From the NCBI GenBank assembly GCA_947364235.1, contig CANARY010000002.1, forward strand, positions 248,001 through 312,000: a DNA stretch of 64,000 bases, given 5' to 3'. Positions within the stretch are counted from its first letter, which is position 1, and every line of letters begins with the position of its first letter. Made by a program: the position numbers and the translations under genes. Under the pieces are notes generated by a model. It saw only the letters and a list, made by a program, of their open reading frames with translations, had not been told where the DNA came from and did no database searches. The DNA is from an uncultured Candidatus Melainabacteria bacterium (GTDB lineage: Bacteria; Cyanobacteriota; Vampirovibrionia; Gastranaerophilales; Gastranaerophilaceae). Shown here piece after piece: positions 8,249 through 16,850 of this stretch.

Positions 8249-9586
8249 ATGTCATCTAATGAAAGGTTAAAATGTTCATTTTGCGGTAAAACGCAGGATC
8301 AGGTAAAAAAATTAATAGCAGGTCCTGATGTGTTTATATGCGATGAATGCGTGGAATTATGTAATGAGATATTAGATGAAGAGTTTTTTGAAGCAAAAGA
8401 AAAAAATATCGAAACTTCAGAGAAAGCTTCTGATAGTTCAGAAGAAAAAGCTATTCCGAAACCTCATGAAATTAAGGAATATCTTGATCAGCATATCGTT
8501 GGGCAAGATGATGCAAAAAAACTTCTCTCAGTTGCTGTTTATAATCATTACAAACGTCTAAAACATAACAAACAGGCAGATAAAGATGATGTAGAAATTC
8601 AAAAATCAAATATTCTGCTTGTAGGTCCTACCGGCAGCGGTAAGACTTTACTTGCACAGACATTAGCAAAAATGCTTGATGTTCCTTTTGCAGTAGCTGA
8701 TGCTACAACTCTTACTGAAGCCGGCTACGTAGGTGATGATGTAGAAAACATTTTGCTCAGACTTTATCAGAATGCTGATTTCGATGCAAAGAAAGCTGAA
8801 CGCGGAATTATCTATATTGATGAAATAGATAAAATTGCAAGAAAATCTGAAAATACTTCTATTACAAGAGACGTTTCAGGTGAAGGGGTTCAGCAGGCTT
8901 TATTGAAGTTAATTGAAGGTACTGTTTCTAATGTTCCTCCGCAAGGCGGAAGAAAACATCCTCAGCAGGAAATGATTCAGATTGATACAAGTAATATTCT
9001 GTTCATTGTTGGCGGTGCTTTTGTTGATTTAGATAAAATCATTGAACACAGGGTTAAAGACGGTACTTCAATCGGGTTTGGCAAATCTGCTCCGACTCAA
9101 GCTGAGAAAGAACAGGCTGCAGCAAGAATTCTTAAAAAATTACAGCCGGAAGATTTACTTAAGTTCGGTTTGATTCCTGAATTTATCGGCAGAATTCCTG
9201 TTTATGCAGTACTTGATGCTTTAAATGAAGACACGCTGAAGATGATTTTAACTGAACCTAAAAATGCAGTACTTAAACAGTATAAATGCTTGCTTGCTAT
9301 GGATGGAGTTGATTTGGAATTTGAACCGGAAGCTGTTGAGTTAATAGCTAAAAAAGCAATTAAACGCAAAACCGGAGCAAGAGCTCTGCGCTCAATTGTT
9401 GAAGAGCTGATGCTTGATGTTATGTATGACATACCTGCAAAACACGATATAGAAAAATTCGTAGTTACCAAAGAAATGGTAGAAGGGGTAAGTTCAGAGG
9501 ATAATCCTTCTGAGCAGGCAGAGTTAATTCAAATGCCAAATAAGCCGGCAGATATTTCACAAAAAACAAGAGCAGAAATTGCATAA
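8249..9586 (+). CDS. clpX: ATP-dependent Clp protease ATP-binding subunit ClpX
   Basis: ClpX is the hexameric AAA+ unfoldase that feeds ClpP. The 445-residue product has the N-terminal zinc-binding domain (C9, C12, C31, C34), Walker A GPTGSGKT at 126-133, Walker B IIYIDEID, a sensor region and the TSIGFG loop that docks on ClpP. The C-terminal [11 protein letters not shown] small-domain motif with its sensor-2 Arg is also present. It lies right behind clpP with a TAGGAGAAA ribosome binding site, and its transcript ends in a hairpin shared with the convergent gene. Confidence 0.97.
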   Translation: MSSNERLKCSFCGKTQDQVKKLIAGPDVFICDECVELCNEILDEEFFEAKEKNIETSEKASDSSEEKAIPKPHEIKEYLDQHIVGQDDAKKLLSVAVYNHYKRLKHNKQADKDDVEIQKSNILLVGPTGSGKTLLAQTLAKMLDVPFAVADATTLTEAGYVGDDVENILLRLYQNADFDAKKAERGIIYIDEIDKIARKSENTSITRDVSGEGVQQALLKLIEGTVSNVPPQGGRKHPQQEMIQIDTSNILFIVGGAFVDLDKIIEHRVKDGTSIGFGKSAPTQAEKEQAAARILKKLQPEDLLKFGLIPEFIGRIPVYAVLDALNEDTLKMILTEPKNAVLKQYKCLLAMDGVDLEFEPEAVELIAKKAIKRKTGARALRSIVEELMLDVMYDIPAKHDIEKFVVTKEMVEGVSSEDNPSEQAELIQMPNKPADISQKTRAEIA

Positions 9587-9590
9587 ATAA

Positions 9591-9617
9591 AAAAGGATGC
9601 TAATAGCATCCTTTTTA
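9591..9617. terminator. Bidirectional terminator between clpX and the EF-hand gene
   Basis: The hairpin GGATGC-TAATA-GCATCC (9595-9611) is flanked by an A-run on the left and five T residues on the right, so it can end clpX transcripts and, on the other strand, those of the convergent EF-hand protein gene. Confidence 0.85.
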
Positions 9618-11912
9618 TTAGACTTGCTTTAAAGCATTAATTACGGCGTCAACAAGCCCTTTAAAGCTTACCATATATACGATTTTATCGCCTTTTGCTT
9701 TTATATCATCGTGTTGTTTAACAACTGTATTTGAAGGATATTGCCCGCTTTGTATTCTGCTGCTGCAAAACTCTGCTCTGCCGCCTTTGAATCTATCTTT
9801 GTGTGCTGACCAGTTGTTTGTGTAGCAGAATTGTTTTTGAACAATTTTGATGGCTGCATCAAGCCTGCTTCTGTCAATACCTTTGCTTGCCATTGCGTTT
9901 CCGATTAGATTTAATAAATCATTAATACGCGAGATTACTATTCCGGAATCTTTGAATTGATTCCAGTCGCCGTCTGTGCCACTTTTAGTATGTAATTGGA
10001 TAACGGCGTTGTTGTTATAAAGGTCAGCAAAGCTTGCGCTTGTAACTTGTGTACCATTATTTACACCAGGACAGCCGTATACTTCAAGATTACTAGAAGC
10101 TCCGCCCCAAGACTCATCTCCAATAGAGTTTACGAGTCCTGTGCCAGTAATTTCGCATTTAAGCGGTATTGTTTTTGTGCCTATTTGTACGCCGTCTGCC
10201 ATTACGGCAACTTTAACAGACATTTGTCCTTCTGCTGAACCGGCAGTGATGTTCAATTCTCCATAAATAGAACATGTTGCGCTGCAGCCTGATGCGCTTA
10301 ATAATGAATATGTTATATTAGGTGCAGCGTGTCCTTTGGTATCAACTTCAGCTGATATATTGAATTTTTGTGAATATCCCGGGTACATAACAAGATTATC
10401 TTCCGGAAGTCCGTTCCAGTTAGAAACTTCAAATTTTGTTGCATCTCCAATTTCTAGAACATTTATCTTAAGTTCTTCCATTTTATTTTCAATTTCGCCG
10501 GTTGTCATTTTGTTAATAACAGATGCATAGTTATCTCCGAATATTTCATTTACTAGTTCTGCTAGTTTTGCGCCTTTAGCAGATACAGCTTTGCAGTAAG
10601 AAACAGCTGCTTCTTTCATTTTTGCTGCATCTTGGTTTTCTTTAGCAGAAGCTGCCAGAGCATCATACATTGCGTTAAGTTCTTCTATCGGCATACCTCC
10701 AAAGCCGTTTGGATAATAATCAGCAATGTTTTTCTTGACTTCTGAAATAATCCAATTGATGAGTTTTTGTGTATCAAGCGTTCCGTTAGAGTCGAATTCT
10801 CCGAACTGAGCTTTTGACATTGCAGAGCTTACCAGCTCATCATAAGCAGGAATTTCTCCTTTCATCAATCCGCTTATTCTCACAGCAAAAGACTCTCCAA
10901 TCGCAGTATTTATTGCAGATTTTAGTTCTTCGCTGTCAAAAACTTTTTGTGTATCAATAGCTTTTAATACTCCTTTATACTGTTTAGAAGTTTTAAATTG
11001 GCTTATTGTATCTTCGTTTACTGATACAAAGTTACCGAACTTAAGTGTTTCGATATATCCTTTTGCAGCTTCGGAGAACATGCTTTTATATTCTTCAAAA
11101 TCAGTTTCTGAAGCTAAGGCTTTTTCAAGTTTTGACTGGATTATTGATTTTTGTAAGTCATTTAAAGGGCTGTTTGCAGTTGGAGTGTAGCCAAACTCTC
11201 CTAAATCTTCAGCGCTGTCTTCGTTGAGTCCTGCTGTTGCCATGTAAGCATCGATTATTCCTTGAACAGTTTGTTCAATCTCGCCATCGTCAGCTTCTGC
11301 TGGTAAATTTTGAATGTAACGATTAATCATTCCTTGAAGAGTTTTATCATCACCATAAGTGTATCCGTATTCTCTTGCAATATCTCCCATAACTTCTGCA
11401 AGATATTCTTGTGCACAATAATCAGCTGTCGCTTTAGCTTTGATTGATGCAGCTTTTTCATCAAGATAAGCCTGGAGCTGTTCCGGTTTGCCGCCGTTTT
11501 TGATATAAGGTTCAACTAAAGCGCCAAGTCCTTGCGATACTGATTTCTTCCAGTTTGCTCCATCTCCAACAACTGAAGGCGCTGTAAGAGAAGCTGTATA
11601 CTGGTTTAGAATTTCATACATCTGAATTCTATTATTCATTGCAGTAATTTCTTTTTTATCAAGAGCGTTTTTGTTCTTAAGCCTTGTCCCGCTAACTTTG
11701 CCGCTCTGGTTTGTATCAATAGTTTTCCAGAAATTATTGATAAGGTCATTTTTGCCGGCATCTGTTGTTTCACCGTCCCACTCAAAGTTTTCTTCCATAA
11801 AATCTCTGAATTCAGACTTGATGACTGTACCGTCGCCATTCTTGTCAGCTTCGTTAACCCAGTCTCCTTGTTTTGCGAGAAATGCGTATACTCTTGAGAT
11901 GTCTGTAGACAT
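9618..11912 (-). CDS. Large EF-hand protein of the predicted sigma-28 regulon, 764 aa
   Basis: I do not recognise a named family. The N-terminus has a clear calcium-binding EF-hand loop at residues 23-34 (D23, N25, D27, T29, E34) and a second, degenerate one at 66-77 whose last position is Arg instead of Glu. Residues about 90-500 are mostly helical. Around 515-600 lies a beta-rich, Ig-like stretch (YPGYSQKFNISAEV, then SVKVAVMADGVQIG), and the last 130 residues form another, mixed region with three Cys. There is no signal peptide. The promoter looks like that of the unknown gene at 43998 and matches the flagellar sigma-28 type, so it may be a flagellum-linked or flagellum-exported protein. 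The start has a strong AAGGAG. Confidence 0.8.
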   Translation of the reverse strand: MSTDISRVYAFLAKQGDWVNEADKNGDGTVIKSEFRDFMEENFEWDGETTDAGKNDLINNFWKTIDTNQSGKVSGTRLKNKNALDKKEITAMNNRIQMYEILNQYTASLTAPSVVGDGANWKKSVSQGLGALVEPYIKNGGKPEQLQAYLDEKAASIKAKATADYCAQEYLAEVMGDIAREYGYTYGDDKTLQGMINRYIQNLPAEADDGEIEQTVQGIIDAYMATAGLNEDSAEDLGEFGYTPTANSPLNDLQKSIIQSKLEKALASETDFEEYKSMFSEAAKGYIETLKFGNFVSVNEDTISQFKTSKQYKGVLKAIDTQKVFDSEELKSAINTAIGESFAVRISGLMKGEIPAYDELVSSAMSKAQFGEFDSNGTLDTQKLINWIISEVKKNIADYYPNGFGGMPIEELNAMYDALAASAKENQDAAKMKEAAVSYCKAVSAKGAKLAELVNEIFGDNYASVINKMTTGEIENKMEELKINVLEIGDATKFEVSNWNGLPEDNLVMYPGYSQKFNISAEVDTKGHAAPNITYSLLSASGCSATCSIYGELNITAGSAEGQMSVKVAVMADGVQIGTKTIPLKCEITGTGLVNSIGDESWGGASSNLEVYGCPGVNNGTQVTSASFADLYNNNAVIQLHTKSGTDGDWNQFKDSGIVISRINDLLNLIGNAMASKGIDRSRLDAAIKIVQKQFCYTNNWSAHKDRFKGGRAEFCSSRIQSGQYPSNTVVKQHDDIKAKGDKIVYMVSFKGLVDAVINALKQV

Positions 11913-11950
11913 GGTCTTCTCCTTTAGAATTTTCCCTATTTATATTATTT

Positions 11951-12001
11951 ATTACGGCATTTTTTAGGAAAACTTTAGGATAAGAAAGCAAATTGTTACA
12001 A
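11951..12001 (-). promoter_or_regulatory. Sigma-28 (FliA)-type promoter with conserved upstream element
   Basis: Read on the minus strand this contains TAAAGTTT (complement of 11970-11977), an 11-base spacer and GCCGTAAT (complement of 11951-11958), close to the sigma-28 consensus TAAAGTTT-N11-GCCGATAA. Further upstream lies TTGTAACAA (complement of 11993-12001). The region upstream of the gene at 43998 has the same three elements at the same distances. The -10 lies about 40 bases before the start of the EF-hand gene. Confidence 0.72.
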
Positions 12002-12012
12002 ATCTTTATATT

Positions 12013-13428
12013 TTATCTTTCAAGAGGAGCGCCTATTCTATGAACTCTGATGAAATTAGTTCTGCCTGTTATTAGTTTTGGGATAGAGCCAATAATTATT
12101 ATTCTTTCACCTTTTTTGAATTGTTTATTTTCAAGAATAAAATCATCGATTTTTTTGAGTAATTTATCATCCAGTACTTTGTCCCAATCTTTTTGTTCTG
12201 CTGAGATTCCCCAGTATAGGCTCAAGCGTCTGCAGGTTGATTCGAGATTGGAAATCATTATTACAGGTACATTGGGTCTTAGTTTTGACAGCAGTTTTGG
12301 TGTATAACCGGTGTGTGAGAAAGCAAGAATTGCTTTTGCCTGCAAATCTTGCGACATTTTTACGGCTGCGTTGGAGATTGCCTGAGGTGAAAGTTCATAG
12401 TTATCGTTCATTGGCAAATTTAAATTACCGGGACAGAAATTGCATTGTTCTACGCTTTTGGCAATTTCTTTCATCATTTTAACGGATTCTATAGGATATT
12501 TACCGGCTGCTGTTTCAGCAGAAAGCATTATTGCATCGGTTCCGTCTAAAATAGCGTTTGCAACGTCACTGGCTTCAGCACGAGTGGGAATCGGGTTTTC
12601 AATCATTGATTCAAGCATCTGAGTGGCAACAATACAGACTTTTCTTTCTTTCGTTATTTTGTTAATTATTTCCTTTTGTATAATGGGAACTTCTTCAGGA
12701 GACATTTCGATTCCTAAATCTCCTCGTGCAACCATTATTCCGTCAGCAATTTTCAAAATTTCATCAAGGTTTTTTACGGCTTGAGGTTTTTCGATTTTTG
12801 CTATTACAGGGATATTTCCGCCGAAATTTTTGATGTATTTTTTTGCAAGTTCCACATCTTTTGCTTCTCTGACAAATGAGAGTGCAATGTAATCTGCGTC
12901 GTATTCAACAGCAAAGCGTATAAATTCTATATCTCGGTCTGTAACAGCGCTAAGGCTTGCAGTTGAGCCTGGGATGTTGATGCCTTTTCGAGGCTTTATT
13001 ATTTCACCGTACAAGACTTTTGTACGAACTTTGTTATTTATTATTTCAACGACTTCAAGTCCGACTTTTCCGTCATCAAGTAGAATTTTATCTCCCTGTT
13101 TAACATCATTTGCAATTTCTTTGTAATCAACCGGAATAACGCAGGTTTCAGCTTCACCTTCCGGCTGGAGTATAAGTTCTTGGCCGATAGAAATTTGAAC
13201 AGGTTCAGGTAAATTTCCTACACGAATTTTAGGACCTTGCAGGTCTACAAGTACTGGTGTAAACTGACTTTCTTTGCGGATAGTTTTTATATTTTGTGCG
13301 TGTTCTTCTTCGCTTCCGTGCGAAGTGTTAAGCCTGAACATAGAAACTCCTGCACTAATGAGTTTTGATATCATATCACAGCCGGAGCAAGCTGGTCCTA
13401 ATGTTGCTACAATTTTAGTTTTAATCAT
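12013..13428 (-). CDS. pyk: Pyruvate kinase
   Basis: Pyruvate kinase transfers the phosphate of phosphoenolpyruvate to ADP in the last step of glycolysis. The 471-residue product has the opening TKIVATLGPAC, the substrate-site FRLNTSHGS, the catalytic-lysine region IPVIAKIEKPQAV, the metal-binding MVARGDLGIE and the ATQMLESMI signature, followed by a normal C-terminal allosteric-type domain. It lacks the extra PEP-utiliser domain found in some Firmicutes enzymes. No terminator is visible after its stop, only the promoter of the EF-hand gene, so some read-through into that gene is possible. In this window it is next to oxaloacetate decarboxylase genes only at a distance. Confidence 0.96.
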   Translation of the reverse strand: MIKTKIVATLGPACSGCDMISKLISAGVSMFRLNTSHGSEEEHAQNIKTIRKESQFTPVLVDLQGPKIRVGNLPEPVQISIGQELILQPEGEAETCVIPVDYKEIANDVKQGDKILLDDGKVGLEVVEIINNKVRTKVLYGEIIKPRKGINIPGSTASLSAVTDRDIEFIRFAVEYDADYIALSFVREAKDVELAKKYIKNFGGNIPVIAKIEKPQAVKNLDEILKIADGIMVARGDLGIEMSPEEVPIIQKEIINKITKERKVCIVATQMLESMIENPIPTRAEASDVANAILDGTDAIMLSAETAAGKYPIESVKMMKEIAKSVEQCNFCPGNLNLPMNDNYELSPQAISNAAVKMSQDLQAKAILAFSHTGYTPKLLSKLRPNVPVIMISNLESTCRRLSLYWGISAEQKDWDKVLDDKLLKKIDDFILENKQFKKGERIIIIGSIPKLITGRTNFIRVHRIGAPLER

Positions 13429-13450
13429 AGCATTAGTATGAAATATGGAT

Positions 13451-13487
13451 AAAAAAAAGACCAGACTCTAAGTAGTCTAGTCTTTTT
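13451..13487. terminator. Terminator hairpin between the M48-like gene and pyk
   Basis: The arms AAAGACCAGACT and AGTCTAGTCTTT form a 12-bp stem with one mismatch and a 6-base loop. Each side has an A/T run, so on the minus strand it would end the M48-like gene upstream of pyk. Confidence 0.8.
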
Positions 13488-13490
13488 GTG

Positions 13491-14321
13491 TTATCTTTCA
13501 GATGATTCTGAAAGTTGTTTCAGAACTGTATAAGAAGCATCCCATCCGCTTAGTCCGCCGGTTGCTTTATATTGAGCAATGTTCTTTGCTCTTAAAGCTT
13601 TATTTTTTGCTTGTTCTTTGTTAAACTTTTCTAATTTCTTTTTATTAGAGTTTCTATCTTTCACAATCGGGTCTGCGTAAGTTAAGAAAGCTCTGTATTC
13701 TTGGCACCCATACCCAGCTTTAACTTTAGACGGATAATTATAAGTTAAGTAATCATAAATATTCATAGCTCGTTCTGAGTTTGCAGGCTTTCCTTGAAGT
13801 ATTTCCATAGTGCTTCCCGGCATTTTTGTGACTACAACGACCATTGCAAGCGGGTTGTATCCTGCTTGTATCATCAAGTCTACGCCGGTAATGTCAGCTT
13901 CTTTACTGTCTTTTAAAGAAGCTTTATTTGCTACAAAATCGCTGTTTGCAGCTGTTGTTATGACATTATCAGAGCTAAGATTGTTGTTAATTGCGTTTTT
14001 GGCAATAGTTCTAAATCTGTCTTTTGAAGCTTTTCCGTTGATGATTTGTCCGATTTCATGAGAGATAACAGCAGCTACTTCTGTATCAGTTCCAGCGTAA
14101 GTTAAGTCAGTGCTTGAAATCTGAACAATGTTTGTCAGTGAAGTGTTGGAGTTATCAGCAGCTCCGTTTACAACTTTGAATGTTGTTTTTGCAGGAAGGT
14201 TGTTTTTTGTAATAATTGTTTTACCAACGGCTTCAACTCTGTCAGCAGCAGTCCACTTTGCTGCGTTTGCAGGCATAATCATTAGTGCAGCTGCAAAAAT
14301 CGTAAGAATAATCTTTTGCAT
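13491..14321 (-). CDS. Secreted M48-like metallopeptidase homologue with altered zinc motif (HExxQ)
   Basis: The 276-residue product begins with a clear signal peptide (MQKIILTIFAAALMIMPANA, cleavage near residue 20-21), so it is exported. The body resembles M48 family peptidases: AVISHEIGQIING at the zinc helix and KEADITGVDLM with a glutamate (E141) where the third ligand is expected, followed by QAGYNP. However, the canonical HEXXH is HEIGQ (H88, E89, Q92): the second histidine is a Gln (CAA). It may be an inactive pseudo-peptidase, possibly a chaperone-like periplasmic protein. The C-terminal 80 residues are basic and contain a single Cys. It lies ten bases after gmhA, so they are likely co-transcribed. 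Confidence 0.8.
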   Translation of the reverse strand: MQKIILTIFAAALMIMPANAAKWTAADRVEAVGKTIITKNNLPAKTTFKVVNGAADNSNTSLTNIVQISSTDLTYAGTDTEVAAVISHEIGQIINGKASKDRFRTIAKNAINNNLSSDNVITTAANSDFVANKASLKDSKEADITGVDLMIQAGYNPLAMVVVVTKMPGSTMEILQGKPANSERAMNIYDYLTYNYPSKVKAGYGCQEYRAFLTYADPIVKDRNSNKKKLEKFNKEQAKNKALRAKNIAQYKATGGLSGWDASYTVLKQLSESSER

Positions 14322-14330
14322 AAATCCTCC

Positions 14331-14903
14331 TTATTTAAATAAGCTTGTTTCTATAAGTTCGCATATAATATGACCAATTGCAATTTGCATTTCCTGAATG
14401 TTGTTTGTGATATCTGACGGAACTTTTATTACAATTGAAGCATTGTGTTTTACTGCGCCTCCATCTTTTCCTGTTAATGCAATTGTTTTGATACCCATTT
14501 CGTTTGCTCGTTCAACTGCGCGGATTACGTTTATACTTTTACCGCTTGTAGTAAGTGCAATTAAAACATCTCCTTCTTTGCCTAAGCCTTCGATTTGGCG
14601 TTCAAATATATAATCAAAAGCAAGGTCATTTGCAGCTGCTGTTAAAACTGAAGTATTTGCAGCAAGAGCTATGGCGTTTAGTGCATGGCGGTCTTTTTTG
14701 TATTTACATACAAGTTCTGCTGCCAGATGCTGCGAATCAGCTGCAGAACCGCCGTTTCCGCAGAATAAAATTTTATTTCCTCTTTTAAGTGCTTTTATAC
14801 ATTCTTCTGCTGCTTCTAAAATTATAGGTGAAAGCTCTTTTAATTTTAAAAAATTTTGTGATATTTTGTTAAATTCATTTTCAATATGTTTCTGCATAAA
14901 CAT
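14331..14903 (-). CDS. gmhA: Sedoheptulose-7-phosphate isomerase (SIS domain)
   Basis: GmhA turns sedoheptulose 7-phosphate into heptose 7-phosphate, the first step to ADP-heptose for the LPS inner core. The 190-residue SIS protein shows ILFCGNGGSAADSQHLAAEL, ALTTSGKSINVIRA (phosphosugar binding) and the C-terminal IIxELIE segment. The second Met (base 14897) is an alternative start; neither has an obvious ribosome binding site. It is the first gene of a minus-strand pair with the M48-like gene. No other heptose genes are nearby, so a role of a GmhA-like phosphosugar isomerase in another glycan is possible. Confidence 0.9.
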   Translation of the reverse strand: MFMQKHIENEFNKISQNFLKLKELSPIILEAAEECIKALKRGNKILFCGNGGSAADSQHLAAELVCKYKKDRHALNAIALAANTSVLTAAANDLAFDYIFERQIEGLGKEGDVLIALTTSGKSINVIRAVERANEMGIKTIALTGKDGGAVKHNASIVIKVPSDITNNIQEMQIAIGHIICELIETSLFK

Positions 14904-14968
14904 ATTTTAGCACAAAAAGTGTGCATTAAATCTCTGTTTAAATTATAATTACTTTAAAGGGGGCTTGT

Positions 14969-16006
14969 ATGTTAAAATACTTTTTGGGTTCGTATCTCGT
15001 AACGGCAGCCGGGCTTATTATGGCGTATTTGTGGGGTGAGCATGTACACAATGGAACAGGCTTGGCTTGTGTATTTATTGCTTTTGTACTGGCAGTTCTC
15101 GAAATAAGTTTATCATTTGATAATGCTGTTGTTAATGCTATGAAGCTTGAAGGTATGTCTGAAAAATGGCGGCATAGATTTATTACCTGGGGTATTTTAA
15201 TCGCAGTTTTTGGTATGCGTTTCTTATTCCCGCTTCTCGTTGTAGCTATTTTTGCTAAAATTAGTATACTCAAAGTTCTTAATATGGCTTTAAATGATGT
15301 AAATGAATACGCACATTACCTTCATCTGACACATGCGCCGATTGTAACGTTCGGCGGAGCATTTTTGTTAATGTTGTTTATGGATTATTTTACGGAAGAA
15401 GGCAAAAAAGTACACTGGATAAAATTTATCGAAAATAGACTGCAGCGTTTATCTAAATATCAAGGTGTTTGCACAATTGTTACTCTTGCGCTTCTAGGGC
15501 TTTTGATGCTTAAGATTGCTCCAGAAGTCAGGAATTCTGTGTTTATGTCCGGGCTTGCAGGTATTGTGACATATTTAGCGATTGACGGTTTATCAGAATG
15601 GTTAGAGAGGCGGCAAGAAGCTAAAGCAAAAGCTTGCGCTAATGCTGTAAAATGTTCCGGACTTGTCGGTTTTCTTTATCTGGAGTTAATTGATGCTTCT
15701 TTTTCTCTTGACGGTGTATTAGGGGCTTTTGCTTTGAGTAAAGATATTTTAATTATTACAATCGGGCTTTGTATCGGGGCTATGTTTGTGCGTTCCCTTA
15801 CAATTATGCTTGTTGAGAAGAAAACTTTGGACCAGTATTTATACCTTGAACACGGTGCACATTGGGCAATCGGAACTCTGGCTGTCTTGATGTTTATATC
15901 AACTTTCCACGAAGTGCCTGAAGTTGTTACAGGACTTCTCGGTTTGATATTTATCATAAGTTCATTAGTTTCATCTATTATTCATCGGAGAAAGAATGAA
16001 GGATAA
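14969..16006 (+). CDS. DUF475 (TerC-like) integral membrane protein
   Basis: The 345-residue protein has about eight or nine hydrophobic segments and matches the DUF475 family, a relative of TerC. Acidic residues are placed within membrane helices as in that family: EISLSFDNAVVNA near residue 50 and ELIDASFSLDGVLGAF near residue 235, which look like a duplicated metal-transport motif. Members are linked to metal-ion export or tellurium resistance in other bacteria; the substrate here is unknown. The start has an AAAGGGGG site. Its end overlaps the next gene by 11 bases. Confidence 0.88.
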   Translation: MLKYFLGSYLVTAAGLIMAYLWGEHVHNGTGLACVFIAFVLAVLEISLSFDNAVVNAMKLEGMSEKWRHRFITWGILIAVFGMRFLFPLLVVAIFAKISILKVLNMALNDVNEYAHYLHLTHAPIVTFGGAFLLMLFMDYFTEEGKKVHWIKFIENRLQRLSKYQGVCTIVTLALLGLLMLKIAPEVRNSVFMSGLAGIVTYLAIDGLSEWLERRQEAKAKACANAVKCSGLVGFLYLELIDASFSLDGVLGAFALSKDILIITIGLCIGAMFVRSLTIMLVEKKTLDQYLYLEHGAHWAIGTLAVLMFISTFHEVPEVVTGLLGLIFIISSLVSSIIHRRKNEG

Positions 16007-16850
16007 AAATTTATATTTTGTCGGCGGTATTGTGCGTGATGAAATCTTAGGAGCTGCGAGCTTTGATACAGATTACTGTTATGAAGGCGACGCAATTTCT
16101 TTTGCACGTTCTAAAGGATTTAATATATTAAGAGAAAACCCAGCATTTGGAACGGTAAGGATTGAAAAAGACGGAAAAGAAATTGATATTGCTTCAACAA
16201 GAGTAGAAACTTATCCTAAAAAAGGGCATCTCCCTAAAGTGGAAAAAATTGGATGTTCATTAAAAGAAGATGTGTTGAGGCGTGATTTTACAATAAATTC
16301 GCTTTACAAACGCACTACTGATGGTGAAGTTATAGATTTTACAGGTAAAGGGTTAAATGATATAAAAGAAGGACGTATAACAGTCTTGCACGATGAAAGT
16401 TTTGTTGATGACCCTACAAGAATAATAAGGGCGCTGAAATTTTCTGTTCGTTTCGGCTTTGAATTGGATGAGCGTACGAGGCAATTGCAAACTGAGTATC
16501 TTGATAACATAAATTATGATATGAGTTACCATAGGGTTAAAAAAGAGCTTGTAGAAACGTTCAATCTGAATAAATATAAAGCTTATGAACGATTTATTTC
16601 AGAAAATATTTACAAACTTTTAGGTGAAAACCAAGAATCCTGTGTATTATCAGATAAAGTGGAACAGTTTGATGTTATTTACCCTTGGCTGAAATACATG
16701 GCGTTTTTTAATCTTGAAAAATTTGAGCTTACACGTGCGGAGAAAAGGATTTTAGAATGGGCGGAAAGGCTTAAGACAGAAGCGCCGAATAACAATACTC
16801 CGGAAGAAAGTATTATTATTGATAAAATACGAAGGGAATGCAGATGTTAA
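15996..16850 (+). CDS. Nucleotidyltransferase of the CCA-adding / poly(A) polymerase family
   Basis: The 284-residue product has the class II nucleotidyltransferase head: FVGGIVRDEILG at residues 7-18, a DTDYCYEGDA stretch carrying the catalytic DxD, the VLRRDFTINSL motif and DDPTRIIRALKFSVRFGFE. This is the signature of tRNA CCA-adding enzymes and their A-adding or CC-adding relatives. It is short; there is no HD domain and the C-terminal body is reduced, so it may be the CC- or A-adding half of a split system, as known in some bacteria including cyanobacterial relatives. The tRNA-Ile in this window has no encoded CCA, so such an activity is needed. It overlaps both neighbours. Confidence 0.87.
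   Translation: MKDKNLYFVGGIVRDEILGAASFDTDYCYEGDAISFARSKGFNILRENPAFGTVRIEKDGKEIDIASTRVETYPKKGHLPKVEKIGCSLKEDVLRRDFTINSLYKRTTDGEVIDFTGKGLNDIKEGRITVLHDESFVDDPTRIIRALKFSVRFGFELDERTRQLQTEYLDNINYDMSYHRVKKELVETFNLNKYKAYERFISENIYKLLGENQESCVLSDKVEQFDVIYPWLKYMAFFNLEKFELTRAEKRILEWAERLKTEAPNNNTPEESIIIDKIRRECRC

Noticed and set aside
14938-15273. Minus-strand ORF of 111 codons within the DUF475 gene
   Set aside because: It lies entirely opposite the well-supported membrane protein gene and lacks a ribosome binding site.
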